Source: Caballeronia megalochromosomata (GTDB taxonomy: Bacteria; Pseudomonadota; Gammaproteobacteria; Burkholderiales; Burkholderiaceae). From it: a stretch of 64,000 nt of DNA. The notes under the pieces are model-generated. The model was not told the origin of the DNA. It did no database searches and saw only the letters and a list, made by a program, of their open reading frames with translations. Within the stretch, counting starts at the first letter, position 1; each line of letters begins with the position of its first letter. Both the position numbers and the translations under genes were made by a program. This document shows positions 39,738 through 49,946 of the stretch, in pieces. The stretch lies in contig LRBF01000042.1 of NCBI GenBank assembly GCA_001580565.1, forward strand, positions 16,528 through 80,527, read 5' to 3'.

Positions 39738-41124
39738 CTAGTGCGAGATCTTTTCCAGCGCGAGGTCACGCGTTTTCGGCCCCATGAAGCCAATGGCCAC
39801 CATCACGACCAGCATCGCCGATGCGATGAACACGAACACGCCCGTCGTGCCGAAACCCTTCAGCACGCCCGCGATGATGAAGGACGTGAAAATCGCCGAG
39901 AAGCGGCTCCACGAATACACGAAGCCGACCGCGCGCGCACGGATGCTCGTCGGGAACAGTTCCGTCTGATAGGCGTGGTAGCTGTACGACATGATGTTCG
40001 CGGAGAGCGTGAGGCCGACGCCCATCGCGATGAGAAATGCCGCGTCGTTCGACTGGCTGAAGAGCAGACCGCACACGATATTGACGCCCGCCATGGCGAC
40101 GATGGCGGTCTTGCGCTCGATCCTGTCGGCGATGGCGAGCCCGATGATCGGGCCGATCGGCGCGGCGATCGCGATGATGCTCGAATACATGAGACTCGAC
40201 GTCACCGTGATGCCCTGCTTCACGAGCAGCGTCGGCACCCAGTTCGCGAAACCGTAGAAGCCGACGGTCTGGAACACGTTGAAGAGGATCATCATGACGG
40301 CGCGCTTGCCGTAGGGCGGCTTCCACATGTCGGCGAATGCACCGCGCGTGTCCGTGGTTTCGACGGCGGCTTCGGGCGGCGGCAACGGCCTGCCGTATTC
40401 GCGCGCGACTTTCTCTTCGAGCGCGCGCATCACGCGGTCGGCTTCATCGAGCCGCCCTTTCTGTGCGAGCCAGCGCGGGCTTTCCGGCAGCGTGCGGCGA
40501 ATCCACCAGACGAAGAGCGCACCGTGCGCGCCGATGATGACGACCCAGCGCCAGCCGTCGATCCCGAATGGCGCGCGCGGCACGAGCTGATACGCGAGGA
40601 ACGCGACCACCGGCACGGCCATGAAGCCGACCGCCTGCTCGCACGCGAACGCGCGGCCGCGGATGTGCTTCGGCGCCAGCTCGGAGATATACGTGCCGAT
40701 CGTCACCAGCTCGACGCCGATGCCCACGCCCGCGACGAAGCGCCAGATGTTCAGGCCCGTCGCCGTGTCCTGGAACGCCATGATGAGATTGGCGAGCGTG
40801 TACCACAGGAGCGAATACGTGAAGATCGCGCGGCGGCCGAAGCGGTCGGCGAGAAAACCGCAGGCGATCGTGCCGATGAACAGCCCCGCGAACAACGATG
40901 CGATGAAGCTCGCGACGCCCGTCATGCCGAAGAGGCCGGTGGTTGTCGGCGTGAGGATGCCGCTTTTGACGAGACCGGGCGCGACGTAGCCGGGAATAGA
41001 GGAGATCGTAAAGCTCGAAGGAGAAGCCCAGGCTCAAAAGAACGATGAGCGTCCAGATAGAACGTGTCGCGGGCAGGCGATCGAGCCGGGCGGAAATGCT
41101 GCCGGCGGTGATGGGTGTTGCCAT
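39738..41124 (-). pseudogene. MFS transporter (sugar-porter-like) disrupted by a frameshift
   Basis: The first 42 codons from ATG 41124 (GGAGA upstream) encode the N-terminus and helix 1 (IWTLIVLLSLGFSFELYDLL), then the frame shifts by one base near 40990-41000 in CTATTCCCGGCTAC. The correct continuation GYVAPGLVKSGILTPTTTGLFGMTG is readable in the other frame and stays open to 39738. Together the frames give about 462 residues and 12 helices, with DRFGRR and an ELAPKHIRGRAF segment. Either a real single-base insertion (C in CCC) or a sequencing error; all other sequence looks intact. Confidence 0.85.
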
Positions 41125-41252
41125 CGGGTTGTCTCCTCTTGAGGCGGGTTGCGCCGCGCGCTTTCGGTAGCGCGGCGCGGGCGAACGAGGGACGGATTTT
41201 AACCGGACGGGTAGTTTGAATTTGAAAGAGCTTGATCGTTGTCAAACCGAAA

Positions 41253-41274
41253 AATATACATATACTTGTATATT
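41253..41274. promoter_or_regulatory. Operator of the toxin-antitoxin pair
   Basis: Perfect inverted repeat AATATACA-N6-TGTATATT ending 8 bp before the toxin ATG; flanking CCGA/TCGG extends the symmetry imperfectly. AT-rich in a GC-rich region, typical of an XRE-family antitoxin site overlapping the promoter. Confidence 0.75.
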
Positions 41275-41282
41275 CGGTCGGC

Positions 41283-41597
41283 ATGAAAACCCTTCGCTTC
41301 GTTGGCTCCGCACTCGACGACCTGCGCAACTTCCCCGCCGAGGCCCGCCGTCAAACGGGCTTCCAGCTGGACGCGGTCCAACGCGGGTTCACGCCCGACG
41401 ATTTCAAGCCGATGCCCACTGTCGGCGCGGGAGCGTATGAAATCCGTATTCATGTGGAAGGTGAGTGGCGCGTGCTCTACGTCGCGAAATTCGACGACGC
41501 GGTATATGTGCTGCATGCCTTCCAGAAGAAAACGCAAAAAACGCCCCGCGGAGATCTCGAACTTGCGGCCCGCCGTTATCGCCAGATCAGTGGCTGA
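41283..41597 (+). CDS. RelE/HigB-like toxin
   Basis: 104 residues of the phage Gp49/HigB-like family: RFVGSALDDLRNFPAEARRQTGFQLDAVQRGFTPDDFKPMPTVGAGAYEIRIH, then a core beta-hairpin with EWRVLYVAKFDDAVYVLHAFQKKTQKTP. Expected ribosome-dependent mRNA interferase. Toxin-first order with the antitoxin 3 bp downstream matches HigBA/Gp49 modules. Confidence 0.88.
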   Translation: MKTLRFVGSALDDLRNFPAEARRQTGFQLDAVQRGFTPDDFKPMPTVGAGAYEIRIHVEGEWRVLYVAKFDDAVYVLHAFQKKTQKTPRGDLELAARRYRQISG

Positions 41598-41600
41598 ATC

Positions 41601-41891
41601 ATGAACGAACCACCCATCACCGAATCGAGCGGGAACGTCTTCTCCGACCTCGGTTTTTCGGAAGAAGAAGCGACGCTGCTCAAGCTGCGCGCCGACCTCA
41701 TGGCCTCACTGCGCGAAGTCATCGACGCACGAGAATGGACGCAGGCGCAAGCAGCGCAGTCGCTTGGCATCAGTCAACCGCGGGTTTCCGACCTGATCCG
41801 TGGAAAGTGGGACCGATTCAGCCTCGACATGCTCCTGGCGCTGGCGGTGCGCGTGGGACTGCATCCGCATATCGAGCTCAAGGCTGCGTAA
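41601..41891 (+). CDS. XRE-family antitoxin
   Basis: 96 residues with a Cro/C1-type HTH (REWTQAQAAQSLGISQPRVSDLIRGKWDRFSLDMLLALAVRVGL, about 42-86). The N-terminal part binds the toxin in related systems. Likely represses the pair through the AATATACA palindrome upstream of the toxin gene. Confidence 0.88.
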   Translation: MNEPPITESSGNVFSDLGFSEEEATLLKLRADLMASLREVIDAREWTQAQAAQSLGISQPRVSDLIRGKWDRFSLDMLLALAVRVGLHPHIELKAA

Positions 41892-41913
41892 AGCGCAGAC
41901 CGCACCGCCGCCC

Positions 41914-42591
41914 TCAATAAGGCTGAATCCCGTTCATCAACAACGCGACAACGTGCTTCGCAAGCTGCTCGGTACTGATCGCCCGATCTCCCGCCCCGCG
42001 CCAGCGCGCCGTCGCGAGCGGAAACACCGTCAGCCCGAACAGCGACGCAAACACGAGCGACGGCTCCAGCGACGGATTCAGCTTCCCCTCCTTCTGCCAT
42101 CCGGCAATGCGCTCGATCGCGCGATCCTTGTGCGTGTCGCCGAAGCGCTCGGCCATGCGCTGACGCAGAAGCCCGCCCTCGCTGATCATCTCGCGCACCC
42201 ATAGCGCCGCGAACCAGGGGTATCGGTCGACGGTCGCAACGAGCGTTTCCACGAACGCGCGCAAAGTATCGACCGGCTCCGAATTCGGATCGTTGAAGAC
42301 GCGCGCCAGCTCGACGCGCAGCGGCACGAAACGCTCGTCGATCAGCATGTCGAGCAACTGGTCGCGCGTCTTGAAATAGTAGTGAACCATCGCCGGCGTG
42401 ACGCCCGCCTCACGCGCGATCGCGCCGAGCGTCGTCTCACCGATGCCCTGCCGCGCGAACAACTCGAGCGCGATGTCGAGCAATTGCGTGCGGGCCTGCT
42501 CCCCATGCGCGCCGCTCGGGCGTCCGGGTTTCTTTCGCGGCGAAGGGCTCGCGGATGCGCCCGCGCCCGTGTCCGACACATCGTTTGCCAT
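41914..42591 (-). CDS. TetR-family regulator of the adjacent efflux gene
   Basis: 225 residues: disordered basic lead (SPRKKPGRPSGAHGEQAR), HTH (TQLLDIALELFARQGIGETTLGAIAREAGVTPAMVHYYFKTRDQLL, about 35-80) and a TetR C-terminal domain with ALWVREMISEGGLLRQ. Divergent from the DHA2 transporter with a TTAAC/GTTAA dyad between them; probably its repressor. Confidence 0.88.
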   Translation of the reverse strand: MANDVSDTGAGASASPSPRKKPGRPSGAHGEQARTQLLDIALELFARQGIGETTLGAIAREAGVTPAMVHYYFKTRDQLLDMLIDERFVPLRVELARVFNDPNSEPVDTLRAFVETLVATVDRYPWFAALWVREMISEGGLLRQRMAERFGDTHKDRAIERIAGWQKEGKLNPSLEPSLVFASLFGLTVFPLATARWRGAGDRAISTEQLAKHVVALLMNGIQPY

Positions 42592-42625
42592 ATAAGAATT
42601 TGACCAGATTCCTTCCGTCGTCTAT

Positions 42626-42643
42626 ATTAACTTCCGTGTTAAT
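42626..42643. promoter_or_regulatory. Candidate TetR operator of the efflux pair
   Basis: ATTAAC-N6-GTTAAT inverted repeat, 34 bp before the TetR start and about 100 bp before the transporter. AT-rich; fits a TetR site. Confidence 0.6.
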
Positions 42644-42646
42644 TAA

Positions 42647-44272
<1,626 letters not shown>

Positions 44273-44300
44273 CACGAAAGCAAACGCGAGGAAAAGCTCT

Positions 44301-44325
44301 AAAGCCCCCGCTATCGGGGCTTTTA
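44301..44325 (+). terminator. Rho-independent terminator after the DHA2 gene
   Basis: AAAGCCCC / GGGGCTTT stem (44301-44308, 44316-44323) with a 7-nt loop and T-run, 30 bp after the stop; works in both directions. Confidence 0.78.
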
Positions 44326-44475
44326 CTAGCTCCCGAACTATTTTGGCTTGGTAACCTTCTGCCGATTCTGAGCGGACACAATCCGCGGGATATCATGCTC
44401 CGGCGCCCAATGACGCGCCGGACGTCCGGTACGAGACCTTCCGGGCTGAACTGACCACCTTCTGGAGTTATAACA

Positions 44476-45270
44476 GTGAAGAAACTGCTCGCGGCACTGA
44501 CGATGTCCCTCCTCGCCGCCACGTCGCTCATCGCCGTCACGCCGGCGCTCGCGAAGGACTATTCGACGATCCGTTTCGGCGTCGACGCAAGCTACCCGCC
44601 GTTCGAATCGAAGGGTTCCGACGGCAAGCTGGTCGGTTTCGACATCGATCTCGGCAACGAGATCTGCTCGCGCCTGAAGGCCAAGTGCGTGTGGGTGGAG
44701 AACGATTTCGACGGCATGATCCCCGCGCTCAAGGCGAAGAAGTTCGACGGCGTGCTCTCGTCCATGTCGATGACGCCGCAACGCGCCGAGCAGATCGCTT
44801 TCTCGAGCAAGCTCTTCAACACGCCGACACGCCTCGTCGCGAAAAAAGGCAGCAACATTCTGCCGACGGCTGAGAGCCTGAAGGGCAAGAACGTCGGCGT
44901 CGAACAGGGCACGATCCAGGAAACCTACGCCAAGACCTACTGGGCGCCGAAGGGCGTGACGGTCACGCCGTATCAGAACCAGGACCAGGTCTATGCCGAC
45001 CTGACCTCGGGCCGTCTCGACGCCGCGCTGCAGGACGCCGTGCAGGCGGAAATCGGCTTCCTGAAGACGCCGCGCGGCGCGGGCTACGACTTCGCCGGCA
45101 AGAACATCGACGATCCGAAGACGCTCGGCAACGGCGCGGGCATCGGCCTGCGCAAGGAAGACACCGACCTGAAGGCGAAGATCGACAAGGCGATCGCCGA
45201 CATCATCAAGGACGGCACCTACAAGAAGATCGAGAAGAAGTACTTCGACTTCGACGTCTACGGCGGCTAA
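44476..45270 (+). CDS. Periplasmic basic amino-acid-binding protein (ArgT/HisJ type)
   Basis: 264 residues. Signal peptide MKKLLAALTMSLLAATSLIAVTPALA, then an SBP_bac_3 domain: FGVDASYPPFESKGSDGKLVGFDIDLGNEIC, ENDFDGMIPALKAKKFDGVLSSMSMTPQR, GVEQGTIQETYA. The pattern matches lysine/arginine/ornithine or histidine binders. Start is GTG 44476 with GGAG upstream. No permease or ATPase gene follows; a strong terminator closes the unit, so it must pair with transporter parts elsewhere. Confidence 0.91.
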   Translation: MKKLLAALTMSLLAATSLIAVTPALAKDYSTIRFGVDASYPPFESKGSDGKLVGFDIDLGNEICSRLKAKCVWVENDFDGMIPALKAKKFDGVLSSMSMTPQRAEQIAFSSKLFNTPTRLVAKKGSNILPTAESLKGKNVGVEQGTIQETYAKTYWAPKGVTVTPYQNQDQVYADLTSGRLDAALQDAVQAEIGFLKTPRGAGYDFAGKNIDDPKTLGNGAGIGLRKEDTDLKAKIDKAIADIIKDGTYKKIEKKYFDFDVYGG

Positions 45271-45300
45271 GTCCCACGTTCAAGCCCGACCGGCTGACGA

Positions 45301-45341
45301 ACGGGCTCCGCGCTCAAGGGCGCGGAGCCCGTTTTGCTTTT
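45301..45341 (+). terminator. Rho-independent terminator after the binding-protein gene
   Basis: 13-bp perfect stem ACGGGCTCCGCGC / GCGCGGAGCCCGT (45301-45313, 45320-45332) followed by TTTGCTTTT. Confidence 0.9.
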
Positions 45342-45465
45342 GGGCGCCCGGCGCGCCGATTTCGGCTAAGATCGAACGTCCGGTAGGACGCCGACGGACG
45401 GAGACACCGCGGCGCCCGGCAATTCCCAGAGGCAAGACCCGCGCATTCGCGTGCGCGCGACCAAC

Positions 45466-46581
45466 ATGCAAACCAGAACTCATCCCCTGATCTCGCCGAC
45501 GCTCGGCACTTCCCGCACCATCACGAGTTTTCACTACGGCCCCGGCGGCGGCCAGAAGATCTATATCCAGTCCTCGCTGCATGCGGACGAGTTGCCCGGC
45601 ATGCTCGTCGCGTGGCGTCTGCGCCGTCAGCTCGCCGAATTCGAGGCGGCGGGCAAGCTGCGCGGCGAAGTGGTGATCGTGCCGGTGCCGAATCCGATCG
45701 GCCTCTCGCAGCATCTGCACGGCACGCTGATGGGCCGCTTCGAGACCAACAGCGGCCACAACTTCAACCGGAATTTCTACGATCTCGCCGCGCTGATCGC
45801 GCCGCGCATCGAAGCGCGCCTCGGCAAGGACGCCGACGCCAACAAGCTCGCCGTGCGCGCCGCGATGAAGGAAGCGCTCGACGAGCAGACGCCGCACACC
45901 GAGCTCGAATCGCTGCGCCTCTCGCTGCAGAAGCTCTCCTTCGACGCCGATGTCGTGCTCGACCTGCACTGCGATCTCGACGCCGCGCTGCATCTCTACA
46001 CGAATCCGGACATCTGGGACGAAGTGGAGCCGCTCGCACGCTATCTCGATGCAAAGGCGTCGCTGCTCGCGCTGAACTCGGTCGGCAATCCGTTCGATGA
46101 GATCCACAGCTTCTGCTGGTCGGATCTGCGCCAGCGTTACGGCGAGCGTTTCCCGATCGAAAACGGCGGCATTTCGGTGACGGTCGAGCTCCGCAGCCAG
46201 CACGACGTGTCCTACGAGCTCGCCGGGAAGGACGCGCAGGGAATCGTCAACTATCTGATCCACCGCGGCGTGATCGATGCGCCCGTGCCGGAGCAGCCGC
46301 CGCTCGTGCATCCGGCCACGCCGCTCGCGGGCGCCGAGCCGATCGTCGCGCCCGCGTCCGGCGTGCTCGTGTTTCGTGCGGAAGTGGGCGCGTTCATCGA
46401 AGCGGGCGAGCCGATCGCGGATATCGTCGATCCGCTCACCGACACCGTCACCACGCTCAAATGCACGACCTCGGGCGTGATGTACGCGCGGCATATCACG
46501 CGTTTCGCGACGGCGGGGCTCGAAGTGGCGCGCATCGCGGGCGCGAAGGCTTATCGCACAGGTTCGCTGCTGTCGGCCTGA
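45466..46581 (+). CDS. Succinylglutamate desuccinylase / aspartoacylase-family hydrolase
   Basis: 371 residues of the M14 zinc deacylase branch. Zinc ligands and catalytic residues: SSLHADELPG (His-x-x-Glu), RNFYDLAAL, VVLDLHCD and later GISVTVELRSQ with the catalytic Glu. A C-terminal beta domain with VAPASGVLVFRAEVGAFIEAGEPIADIV resembles a lipoyl-like hammerhead. Substrate is probably an N-acyl amino acid; a link to the preceding binding protein is inferred from proximity only. The start ATG 45466 fits the family; the longer frame adds five residues. Confidence 0.86.
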   Translation: MQTRTHPLISPTLGTSRTITSFHYGPGGGQKIYIQSSLHADELPGMLVAWRLRRQLAEFEAAGKLRGEVVIVPVPNPIGLSQHLHGTLMGRFETNSGHNFNRNFYDLAALIAPRIEARLGKDADANKLAVRAAMKEALDEQTPHTELESLRLSLQKLSFDADVVLDLHCDLDAALHLYTNPDIWDEVEPLARYLDAKASLLALNSVGNPFDEIHSFCWSDLRQRYGERFPIENGGISVTVELRSQHDVSYELAGKDAQGIVNYLIHRGVIDAPVPEQPPLVHPATPLAGAEPIVAPASGVLVFRAEVGAFIEAGEPIADIVDPLTDTVTTLKCTTSGVMYARHITRFATAGLEVARIAGAKAYRTGSLLSA

Positions 46582-46591
46582 AAGCGATTTT

Positions 46592-46960
46592 TTAGAACGG
46601 CGCGAGGCCGCACTGCGCGGCCACGACGCGCCATGTCCCGCCGACGTCTCCCCACGTTCGCGTGTAGCGCAAGCTGCCCGCGAACGGCGCGCCCGCGAAC
46701 GTCCCGGACAGCGCCACACGCGTCACCGTGACGGCAAAGCCGCCGTACACCCTCACGCTCTGCTCCTCGACATCCAGCTTTTCGATACGCTGCATGCCGT
46801 AGCGATGCCCGTTCAGGTCGTCGGCCTTGGTCCACACCTTGCCGGTCGCATCGACAAAACTCAGGTCGTCGGCCAATAGCGCATCGAGCGCCTCCACGTC
46901 CGACGCCACCATCGCCTTCTTCAGGCGCTCCTCCAGTTCGCGGATTCCTTGCTCGTCCAT
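46592..46960 (-). CDS. NTF2-like (SnoaL/DUF4440-type) protein
   Basis: 122 residues with the cone-shaped NTF2 pattern: LEERLKKAMVASDVEALDALLADDLSFVDATGKVWTKAD, then beta strands ending in LRYTRTWGDVGGTWRVVAAQCG. No enzymatic role can be assigned. Convergent with the hydrolase gene. Confidence 0.85.
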   Translation of the reverse strand: MDEQGIRELEERLKKAMVASDVEALDALLADDLSFVDATGKVWTKADDLNGHRYGMQRIEKLDVEEQSVRVYGGFAVTVTRVALSGTFAGAPFAGSLRYTRTWGDVGGTWRVVAAQCGLAPF

Positions 46961-47172
46961 GTTTTCGCTCGCGTGTCATCGAACCGCAAGCATACCGTGC
47001 CCGTTCAGCGGTGTTGCACGCGCGACACACTGCAAGCTGATTGCAAGCACTGTCACATTTCTTTCGTCAGCGATCGCTACATTTGCGCCCGTCGCTGCCA
47101 CGCGCCGTCAGAGCGCGACGCACCGCAGACACCGTCAGCAACCACACCGCGAACCAACTCTCGGAGCTTGTT

Positions 47173-48369
47173 TTGAAGAAGAATCTCCTGGCGACCGCCA
47201 CGCTCGCCGCATTTGCCGCCCTCGCCGCCACCTCCGCTCACGCGCAAAGCAGCGTCACGCTGTACGGCATCATCGACGCCGGCATCAGCTACGTGAACAA
47301 CAGCACGCAAACCTCGACCCGCGCCGGCGATTCGCTCGTCAAGTACGACGACGGCGTCGCCCAAGGCAGCCGCTGGGGCCTGAAGGGTTCGGAAGACCTG
47401 GGCGGCGGCCTGAAGGCAATCTTCACGTTGGAGAATGGCTTCAACAGCGGCACCGGCACGCTCGGCCAAGGTGGCGCGATGTTCGGCCGACAGGCCTACG
47501 TGGGTATCGCGAAGAACGACGTCGGCTCGCTGACCTTCGGTCGCCAGTACTCGTTCTCGACCGATTATCTCGGCAGCAACTACTCGATCGGCGGCCAGAC
47601 GCTCGCAGGCAACTACGCGTATCACATGAACGACGTCGACCAACTGACGTCGAGCCGCATCAACAACGCGGTCAAGTTCAGCAGCGCGAGCTTCTACGGT
47701 GTGACATTCGGTGCGATGTATGGCTTCTCGAACCAGGCAGGCGCGTTCGCGGGCACGCCGAACACGACCGTCGGCACGACCACGACGGCCGGTTCCTCGC
47801 GCGCGTACAGCTTCGGCCTGAACTACAAGGCAGGTCCCTTCGGCCTCGGTGCGGCGTACACGGACATCCGCTATCCGGCAGCGGCAACGCCGGCATTCAG
47901 CACGTCCGTGGCGAACATCCAGACGATGGGCACCGCGAACGCTGGCAAGGATCTGCGCACCTTCGGCATCGGCGCGAACTACGCGTTCGGCGCGGCGACG
48001 GTGTTCGGCCTCTGGACCAACACGCTGTTCGAGCCGATCAACGGCGCGAGCTCCAAGCTCAACGCATTCGATGTCGGCGGCAAGTACAGCTTCACGTCGG
48101 CGCTGTCGGCCGGTCTCGGCTACTCGTATCTGAACATGACGGGCAATTCGAGCGGCCACTGGAACCAGATCGACGCGAGCGTCGACTACGCGTTGTCCAA
48201 GCGCACCGACGTGTACGCGCTCGGCATCTATCAGAAGGCTTCGGGCTCGAACCGCGGCGTGGAGAACCAGGCGTCGATCGGTTCGTCCTCGTCGAGCTAC
48301 TTCGGCACGTCGGGACTGGGCGAAAACAACCAGCTCGCGTTCCGCGTGGGCATTCGCCACAAGTTCTAA
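47173..48369 (+). CDS. Outer-membrane general porin (Gram-negative porin_4 family)
   Basis: 398 residues. Signal peptide KKNLLATATLAAFAALAATSAHA then QSSVTLYGIIDAGISYV, a beta-barrel with repeats such as SRWGLKGSEDLGGGLKAIFTLENGFN and FGRQAYVGIAKNDVGSLTFGRQY, and a terminal Phe (IRHKF) for barrel insertion. The start is TTG 47173, chosen because GGAG sits 6 bp before it and the signal peptide begins there. OmpC-like trimeric porin; allows small solutes through. Followed by a strong terminator. Confidence 0.95.
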   Translation: MKKNLLATATLAAFAALAATSAHAQSSVTLYGIIDAGISYVNNSTQTSTRAGDSLVKYDDGVAQGSRWGLKGSEDLGGGLKAIFTLENGFNSGTGTLGQGGAMFGRQAYVGIAKNDVGSLTFGRQYSFSTDYLGSNYSIGGQTLAGNYAYHMNDVDQLTSSRINNAVKFSSASFYGVTFGAMYGFSNQAGAFAGTPNTTVGTTTTAGSSRAYSFGLNYKAGPFGLGAAYTDIRYPAAATPAFSTSVANIQTMGTANAGKDLRTFGIGANYAFGAATVFGLWTNTLFEPINGASSKLNAFDVGGKYSFTSALSAGLGYSYLNMTGNSSGHWNQIDASVDYALSKRTDVYALGIYQKASGSNRGVENQASIGSSSSSYFGTSGLGENNQLAFRVGIRHKF

Positions 48370-48416
48370 GCAGCATTGATTCGCCGGGCGTCTCGTCGAG
48401 GGACTCCCGGCGCTCA

Positions 48417-48450
48417 CATCGGGCCGCGCTCTGCGGCCCGATGCGCTTTT
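48417..48450 (+). terminator. Rho-independent terminator after the porin gene
   Basis: 11-bp stem CATCGGGCCGC / GCGGCCCGATG (48417-48427, 48433-48443) then GCGCTTTT. Confidence 0.85.
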
Positions 48451-49853
48451 CAGCACTTGGCCGGTGTGCTGTTGTCGGCATCCGCGTGCGCGTGCAGCTT
48501 CGGCGGCGTGGCGGTGCCGCCGTGTTCCTCCAGATACCTGCAGGCCGCGATGATGTCGTGCGCGAGATTCATCGCAACGTTGTGATTGATGTGCGGACGC
48601 ACCACCACGCGCAAGCTTCGCACTTCCTCGGCGTCGGGCGGCATCGAATAAGCCGACAGCACCCAGCCCTTCTCGCGCACCTTGTTCGATACATCGAACT
48701 CGTTGAAGTTATTGATCTTCGGATCGAGCGTGACGGCAACGACGGGAATGCGCTGCGTCTCGTTCATGATCGTGAAGTAGCCGCTCTTCACGAGTTCGTC
48801 GCGCAGCGCGACTGCATTCGCGAGCGTGTGCGTCATGACGCGCCTGTAGCCGTCGAATCCGAGGCGCAGAAACTGGTAGTACTGCACCGCGACCGGCGCG
48901 GCATTGCGGCTGAAGTTGAGGGTCGCCGTGGGCATCTCGCCGCCGAGATAGTTCACGTAGAAGATCAAATCTTCGTTGAACACCTTGCGCTCGCGGAACA
49001 CCACCCAACCGAGTCCCGGCGGCGTGAGGCCGAACTTGTGGCCCGACGCGTTGATCGACTGCACGCGCGGCAGACGGAAATCCCAGTTGTAGTCGGGATA
49101 GAGAAACGGATTGACGAAGCCGCCCGACGCGCCGTCGATATGCATCGGGATCGAGACGCCGGTCTTCTTTTCGTACGCGTCGAGCCAGTCGTGAATGGCC
49201 TGGATGTCGTCGTCTTCGCCGGTGAAGGTCTGTCCCGCGATCGCGACCACCGCGATGGTGTTCTCGTCGACGTACTCGTCGAGATGCTCCGCCGTAAGCC
49301 GGTAATTTCCCGGCTTGAGCGGCACGATGCGCGGCTCGACATCGAAGTAGCGGAGAAACTTCTTCCATACGATCTGCACGTTGCCGCCCGTGACCATGTT
49401 CGGTCGCGACGCGTCCTTGCCCGCCTTTTCGCGCGCCTGCCGCCAGTTCCACTTGTGCGCGAGGCCAGCGAGCATGCATGCCTCGGACGAGCCGATCGTC
49501 GCCGCGCCGTATGGCTCGACGTCTTTCGGCCCGTTCCACAGCTCGTGCAGCCAACGCACCATGCGCCGCTCCATCGCAAAGAGCTGCGGATACATGTCAT
49601 GGTCGATGTAGTTCTTGAACATGTTGCGCCGGCCGGTCTCGACTGCTTCCGGCTCGGCGAAGGTCGTGACGAACGACGACATGTTCAGCATCGGGTTGGT
49701 GTCCGTCCATTCGTCGCTTGCGACGAGCGCGCTCGCCGCGCGCGCCGATATGCCATGCCGCGGAAACTCGTTCTCCGGCACTTCGATGTTGAACTCGTCG
49801 TACATCGTGATCTTCTCGACCGGCGTATCGGCAAGGTTCGCTGAATTGCTCAC
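48450..49853 (-). CDS. gadB: Glutamate decarboxylase
   Basis: 467-residue PLP enzyme converting glutamate to GABA and CO2 with consumption of a proton. Lys273 in NASGHKFGL binds PLP; upstream HIDGASGG (Asp240) contacts the cofactor ring, and EPYGAATIGSSEACMLAGLAHKW matches GadA/GadB. The N-terminus ends of the family, which bind membrane and form the hexamer, are present in outline; the C-terminal tail HAHADADNSTPAKC differs from E. coli GadB. Start is GTG 49853 with GAGG upstream. No gadC antiporter gene; instead it follows aspD and aspT. Confidence 0.94.
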   Translation of the reverse strand: MSNSANLADTPVEKITMYDEFNIEVPENEFPRHGISARAASALVASDEWTDTNPMLNMSSFVTTFAEPEAVETGRRNMFKNYIDHDMYPQLFAMERRMVRWLHELWNGPKDVEPYGAATIGSSEACMLAGLAHKWNWRQAREKAGKDASRPNMVTGGNVQIVWKKFLRYFDVEPRIVPLKPGNYRLTAEHLDEYVDENTIAVVAIAGQTFTGEDDDIQAIHDWLDAYEKKTGVSIPMHIDGASGGFVNPFLYPDYNWDFRLPRVQSINASGHKFGLTPPGLGWVVFRERKVFNEDLIFYVNYLGGEMPTATLNFSRNAAPVAVQYYQFLRLGFDGYRRVMTHTLANAVALRDELVKSGYFTIMNETQRIPVVAVTLDPKINNFNEFDVSNKVREKGWVLSAYSMPPDAEEVRSLRVVVRPHINHNVAMNLAHDIIAACRYLEEHGGTATPPKLHAHADADNSTPAKC

Positions 49854-49946
49854 GATTGATTCCTCTCGAATAATTGATATGCATTACTGAGTATCTGAAA
49901 CGCCTTTCGATGGCACGCCGCGGCGTGCCATCCCTGCGCGTACGCG

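Noticed and set aside
39738..41124. Programmed frameshift in the MFS gene
   Set aside because: No slippery heptamer or downstream structure is evident; a simple indel or sequence error explains it better.
46827..49844. 1005-codon open frame on the plus strand
   Set aside because: It spans the antisense of gadB, an alternative frame of the porin gene and the intergenic DNA between; the composition is Arg-rich with no domain.
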